DNA from: Nonomuraea maritima
GTDB lineage: Bacteria; Actinomycetota; Actinomycetes; Streptosporangiales; Streptosporangiaceae
DNA: 64,000 bases
Direction: 5' to 3'
NCBI RefSeq assembly: GCF_900100395.1
Contig: NZ_FNFB01000001.1
Span: 310,001 to 374,000, forward strand
The notes under the pieces: model-generated
The model's input: the letters and a program-made list of their open reading frames with translations, nothing else
Database searches by the model: none
Told to the model about the DNA's origin: nothing
Shown: in pieces, positions 60,468 through 64,000 of the stretch
Numbering within the stretch: position 1 is the first letter of the stretch
How the letters are laid out: each line of letters starts with the position of its first letter
Translations under genes and position numbers: made by a program

Positions 60468-61640
60468 GTGGGCCGGGTCCTGTGCGGCGGGGCGGTCGCC
60501 GTCGGGCTGCTCGCCACCCTGGCGACCACGCCGGCGGCGTCCGCCTCGTCCGCGCCCGCTCGGAGCAGCGCGCCCTACCTGCCCGAACCGACCGGTCCGC
60601 ATCCGGTCGGCACCACGTCCCTGTACCTGAAGGACACCTCCCGCCCCGACCCCTGGGTCCCTTCGGTGAGAGCCAGGGAGCTCATGGTCTCCCTGTGGTA
60701 CCCGGCCGGATCGCCGGGCCGCAAGCGGGCACCGTACATGACGCCCAAGGAGTCCGAGCTCCTCCTGAAGAGCGGGGAGATCACCAGCGTGCCGGCCGAC
60801 ACGCTGAGCAGGACGCGGACCAACGCCTACACCGATGCCCAACCGGCAGGTCGCAGGCACGGTCTGCCCCTCGTCGTGCTCTCGCCCGGCCACACCAAGC
60901 CTCGGTCGGAACTCACCGCGCTGGCGGAGGATCTGGCGAGCCGCGGCTACGTGGTGGCCGCGATCGACCACACCTACGAGAACGTCGCCACCACGTTCCC
61001 CGACGGACGGGTCACCACGTGCGTCACCTGCGAGATGGACAAGACTCCGGCATGGTGGGAGAAGCTGGTGAAGGGCCGGGCGGCCGACGTCTCCTTCGTG
61101 CTCGACCAGCTGACCGGGTCGCGTCCGGCGTGGAAGGGCGCCCGGCTGATCGACCCGTCCCGCATCGCGATGGCCGGCCACTCCGTCGGCGGCGCGAGCG
61201 CCATCGCCGCCATGCTCAAGGACTCGCGGGTACGCGCCGGTATCGACATCGACGGGACCACGGAGGTCACGATTCCAGGCAGCGGACTGGCACGTCCGTT
61301 CCTGTTCCTCGGCAAACCGTCCACCTACACGCCTGGGCAGGGAGAGGCGGCCGCCACCTGGGAACGCGACTGGAAGCGGCTGAAGGGGTGGAAGCGCTGG
61401 CTCCTGGTGACCGGGGCGGAGCACACGTCCTTCACGGACCTCGGCGTCCTGGTCGACCAACTCGGTATCGAAGACGGAGCCGACATCTCCGGCGCCCGCG
61501 CCCTGCAGATCACCCGCACGTACGTCGCAGCCTTCTTCGACCTGCACCTACGTAAGAAGCCCCAACCTCTGCTCGACGGCCCCTCGACCCGCTACCCGGA
61601 GGTCGAGCACTGCTCGGTCAAGACGAAAACCTGCCGCTAG
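60468..61640 (+). CDS. Secreted alpha/beta hydrolase (PAF-acetylhydrolase-like)
   Basis: 390 aa. Signal peptide to about ASASS. The nucleophile motif AGHSVGGASA, an oxyanion region LVVLSPGHTKPRSE and a late GAEHTSFTD His match the platelet-activating-factor acetylhydrolase II/lipase group. The Asp is probably in GIDIDGTTE. The GTG start at 60468 follows a GGGGGG stretch. It is divergent from the two-component system and may be its target (inference). Confidence 0.82.
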   Translation: MGRVLCGGAVAVGLLATLATTPAASASSAPARSSAPYLPEPTGPHPVGTTSLYLKDTSRPDPWVPSVRARELMVSLWYPAGSPGRKRAPYMTPKESELLLKSGEITSVPADTLSRTRTNAYTDAQPAGRRHGLPLVVLSPGHTKPRSELTALAEDLASRGYVVAAIDHTYENVATTFPDGRVTTCVTCEMDKTPAWWEKLVKGRAADVSFVLDQLTGSRPAWKGARLIDPSRIAMAGHSVGGASAIAAMLKDSRVRAGIDIDGTTEVTIPGSGLARPFLFLGKPSTYTPGQGEAAATWERDWKRLKGWKRWLLVTGAEHTSFTDLGVLVDQLGIEDGADISGARALQITRTYVAAFFDLHLRKKPQPLLDGPSTRYPEVEHCSVKTKTCR

Positions 61641-61901
61641 AACGCCACTGACCGTCCGTTACTCCGCCGCGCGAGCCGGAGACCGGGCCGAGGACCCGTT
61701 CGGTGCGGCCGTCCTCGGGGGCATCGCGTCGAGGACGGCGGAGGTCACCGGGTCGGCTGCCATCCGGTCAGGCGGAGGCGGTTCCCGTTTCGAACATGTG
61801 ATCTAATATTTCTGGAACGCGAGCGTCGATCATGCTTACGATCTCGGTGTTCGTGCCGGCCTCACTGAGCCGGTTCTCCTCCGATCGAACGGAGATCGAC
61901 G

Positions 61902-62942
61902 TTGCGGCGTGCGATGGTCGCGTTAGGCATCGGCTTGAGCTTGCTGGGGTCCGCTGTCGCCCCTGGGGCGGCGCAGGCGGCGAGTGTGTGGGTGGAACCG
62001 CTGGCCCCGACGACAGCGGAGGCTCAGGAGGTCGCGAGGTTCTGGCTCGAGGACGGGGGCGCTCGCCTCAGGAACGCCACGCCGTACGCCGTGCGGGCCG
62101 CGGGCTTCGGGGAGCGGCTGGCCACGGACGTCGTTCCTGATGGGCCGCCGACTTCCCTTCCGCCGCTGGAAGGGCCCGTTCTGCACGAAGGGGCGGCGCC
62201 CGCGGCCTCCGGCAGGGTGTTCTTCATCGGTAGCGACAACGAGCCGCACTGGTGCAGCGGCACGGTCGTGAACTCCCAGTATCGGAACCTCGTCGCGACC
62301 GCGGGGCACTGCCTGCTGGACATCGAGGCGCCGATGGGCTCGCTCGGCAAGTGGGTCTTCGTTCCGGGCTACTCCCACGGCGAGCTGCCCTTCGGCCTGT
62401 ACGTGGGGAAGCGGGCCGCCGTTCACTCCGACTTCGAGGGCGCCCGGGACTACGACCACGACTACGCCTTCGCCAACGTGTACTACGGGGTCGTCCTGTC
62501 GCCTTCCGGCGTGCTGAGCAGTGTCGGCAGGCTGGCCGACAACGTCGGGGCTCAGGGGATCGTGATCAACCAGCCGCTCGCCCCCACGGTGGACGTCTTC
62601 GGCTATCCGGCCGGCCCCCATCCCGACGGCAGCCTGCCGTACACGGGCGAGACGCCAGAACGTTCGACGGGATCGACGTTCGCGATGAGCACCACGGTTC
62701 CCCGGGCCGACCGTCCCATCGGTGTGGCCTCGCCCTTCACCGCGCAAGGCTCGCTCGGGTCCTCGTGGCTGACCGGGTACGCGAGCGGCAGCCGCACCGG
62801 ACAGCTCAACGGCATCACCATCGGCGTCGCCGACACTGATGGCGACAACCGGTACGACACCGGCATCTCGCCGTACTTCGACAGCGACCTGTTCATCGTC
62901 TATCGGAACGCCGCGAGCTTCTGGACCGGCAGGATCAGCTAG
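61902..62942 (+). CDS. Secreted trypsin-like peptidase, nucleophile motif altered
   Basis: 346 aa. Signal peptide to AAQAA. WCSGTVVNSQYRNLVATAGHC supplies the catalytic His (about 136), and DYDHDYAFANV the Asp. At the expected GxSGGPW Ser site the sequence is AQGSLGSSWLTGY: if aligned on the W, the nucleophile position is Leu. A shifted Ser could still serve. The start is TTG 61902 (GGAGATCGACG upstream) or ATG 61914. Confidence 0.75.
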   Translation: MRRAMVALGIGLSLLGSAVAPGAAQAASVWVEPLAPTTAEAQEVARFWLEDGGARLRNATPYAVRAAGFGERLATDVVPDGPPTSLPPLEGPVLHEGAAPAASGRVFFIGSDNEPHWCSGTVVNSQYRNLVATAGHCLLDIEAPMGSLGKWVFVPGYSHGELPFGLYVGKRAAVHSDFEGARDYDHDYAFANVYYGVVLSPSGVLSSVGRLADNVGAQGIVINQPLAPTVDVFGYPAGPHPDGSLPYTGETPERSTGSTFAMSTTVPRADRPIGVASPFTAQGSLGSSWLTGYASGSRTGQLNGITIGVADTDGDNRYDTGISPYFDSDLFIVYRNAASFWTGRIS

Positions 62943-63147
62943 GCCACGTCGAGGGGGCGGGCGCGCGAAGCACCCGCCCTCCGCCAAGCTACCTTGTCGC
63001 CGGACATACATTTGCCCGCCATCGTCCACGGCCTTTCGTATCGATTCCCTTCCTTCCTTCGGAAGTCAGCCACGCTCCGCAAAAGGCCACCGCGTCTTTT
63101 TACGCGCCCGAATATGCATGTGAGGCGATTGTGGCTAGCCTTCGGTC

Positions 63148-63471
63148 GTGAGCTACAGCGGCTTGGCGCGGCGGGTGCGTGATTCTGGTTTGCCTTTTCG
63201 GTGGCGAGTGTCGGCGCTGCGTTCGTACGTGCAGCTGTATCAGCCGCTGGGGTTCGAGGCGACGTTGAGTTTTCTCGAGTACCGGGCCGGATCATTCAAA
63301 AGAGACGAGGCAGCGCTGCTTTCTGCCCTCGAGGTCGTCGAGGCCAGTCGCGCTGCGCGGCATGCCGAAGTTCAGGCGTATGCGAAAAGACGGCGGGAAG
63401 CCAAGGCGCGGGGACAACGGACGCCTCGTCCAGGCGAGGTGAATCCGCACGCCCAGGCTGAGTGGTATTGA
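63148..63471 (+). CDS. Conserved hypothetical protein (107 aa)
   Basis: The sequence GLPFRWRVSALRSYVQLYQPLGFEATLSFLEYRAG is followed by a charged helical C-terminus. The GTG start at 63148 has no clear ribosome site. It looks like a small actinobacterial protein of unknown role. Confidence 0.55.
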   Translation: MSYSGLARRVRDSGLPFRWRVSALRSYVQLYQPLGFEATLSFLEYRAGSFKRDEAALLSALEVVEASRAARHAEVQAYAKRRREAKARGQRTPRPGEVNPHAQAEWY

Positions 63472-63574
63472 GGACGGCGCGCTTCGGGAAGCCGCGTTAC
63501 ATGCGTCGGAGTTCTGGCTGGCGCTTCGGCATCTTGAGATGGCGGCGGGTCTGAGGCAGAGGGCCTCAGGGGGC

Positions 63575-63749
63575 GAGCGCGGACCGTGGCGACCCGGAGC
63601 TCGGCGAGCACGAGTCGCAGCGTCTCGGCGGCCCGGACGCCCGCGGCCCATCCGCCGTAGCTGACGATGCCGGCGGCCTTGTCGTTCCACTCCCGGTAGA
63701 CGTGGTCGAGCGCGTGGACTCCGAGAGGATCTATTTCACATATCACCAT
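63575..63749 (-). pseudogene. NADPH-dependent FMN reductase fragment
   Basis: ALDHVYREWNDKAAGIVSYGGWAAGVRAAETLRLVLAELRVATVR is the middle-to-C-terminal part of the family (LDHxYREWxxKxxxxVSYGG). The N-terminal FMN-binding part is missing and the downstream end runs into unrelated sequence. Confidence 0.75.
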
Positions 63750-63802
63750 TCTCTAGGGCAAATACATAGAGTGTCTAGGCATGCACCAAGAGTTGTGATG
63801 AC

Positions 63803-63928
63803 ATGGTGGCCGACCCGCCTAGTCCCCCTCGCCAGGCGTGCTGGGCGGAGCTTGGCCGAGACGAGCAAGCCGGCCGACGTGCAAGTGCCCAGTTCGCGGT
63901 GGACCTGAGCAGAAAGGCGGCGGCGTGA
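63803..63928 (+). CDS. Possible small protein (41 aa)
   Basis: Begins MVADPPSPPRQACWAELG and ends SRKAAA. Its TGA overlaps the GTG of the next frame (GTGA), which suggests coupled translation. No ribosome site of note and no family. Confidence 0.35.
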   Translation: MVADPPSPPRQACWAELGRDEQAGRRASAQFAVDLSRKAAA

Positions 63929-64000
63929 GCGTGCAAGAAGACTTCGCGGAGGACGTCTCAGAAGACAAGGCCGGGGAATGGCCGGAACACGCGGCGGCGG
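63925..64000 (+). CDS. 5' end of a CDS cut by the window
   Basis: GTG 63925 opens MSVQEDFAEDVSEDKAGEWPE... with AAAGG 11 bases upstream, and runs off the window. Very acidic so far. No assignment possible. Confidence 0.4.
   Translation, partial: MSVQEDFAEDVSEDKAGEWPEHAAA

Overview
The window is high-GC actinomycete DNA, most likely from a Streptosporangiales organism such as Nonomuraea. This placement is inferred from codon use, from a polyester-hydrolase gene close to the Thermobifida cutinases, from TTG/GTG starts with strong AGGAGG sites, and from a pSAM2-type integrative element. I see no rRNA, tRNA or CRISPR array.

Region 1 (1-20.4 kb) looks like ordinary chromosome. It holds a secreted multicopper oxidase; a leftward paaX - acyl-CoA synthetase - MetE-like operon facing a tightly overlapping branched-chain amino-acid-type ABC transporter operon (SBP, livG, livF, livH, livM); a large LuxR/ATPase regulator; a secreted cutinase/PET-hydrolase-like enzyme; a DUF11 surface protein; and an Lrp regulator divergent from a fused indolepyruvate ferredoxin oxidoreductase plus acyl-CoA dehydrogenase (ACAD) pair.

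Region 2 (20.3-46.9 kb) is the main feature: a tandem array of integrative elements inserted at the 3' end of the ACAD gene. Four copies (R1-R4) of the ACAD-3'-end/terminator sequence delimit three units. E1 (20.3-40.3 kb) looks like a complete AICE: tyrosine integrase, Xis, HUH replication initiator, DUF2637 spread protein, FtsK-type translocase, KorSA-like GntR repressor and Pif-like Nudix protein. Its cargo is two HTH-DUF5919 paralogues, a tandem-winged-helix GntR, an HD protein, a secreted protein made of two FtsX extracellular domains, and a 1851-residue secreted LamG/DNRLRE protein. E2 (40.2-44.1 kb) and E3 (44.0-46.9 kb) are eroded units. They keep integrase 3' remnants and copies of the same right-end gene, and they carry small chromosomal-type cargo (cupin, hemerythrin, TetR; MarR, SnoaL, metallo-beta-lactamase fold).

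Region 3 (46.9-64 kb) is accessory-looking chromosome: a CGNR regulator divergent from an MFS exporter; a nucleotidyltransferase; two membrane proteins; a 1.34 kb defective transposable element carrying a VOC gene and inserted in the loop of a terminator; a dehydrogenase / aldo-keto reductase / MBL-fold / MarR cluster; a NarL-type two-component system; two secreted hydrolases; and several gene relics (MarP, IS3, FMN reductase).

All assignments come from reading the sequence. Domain names rest on recognised motifs and no database search was run.
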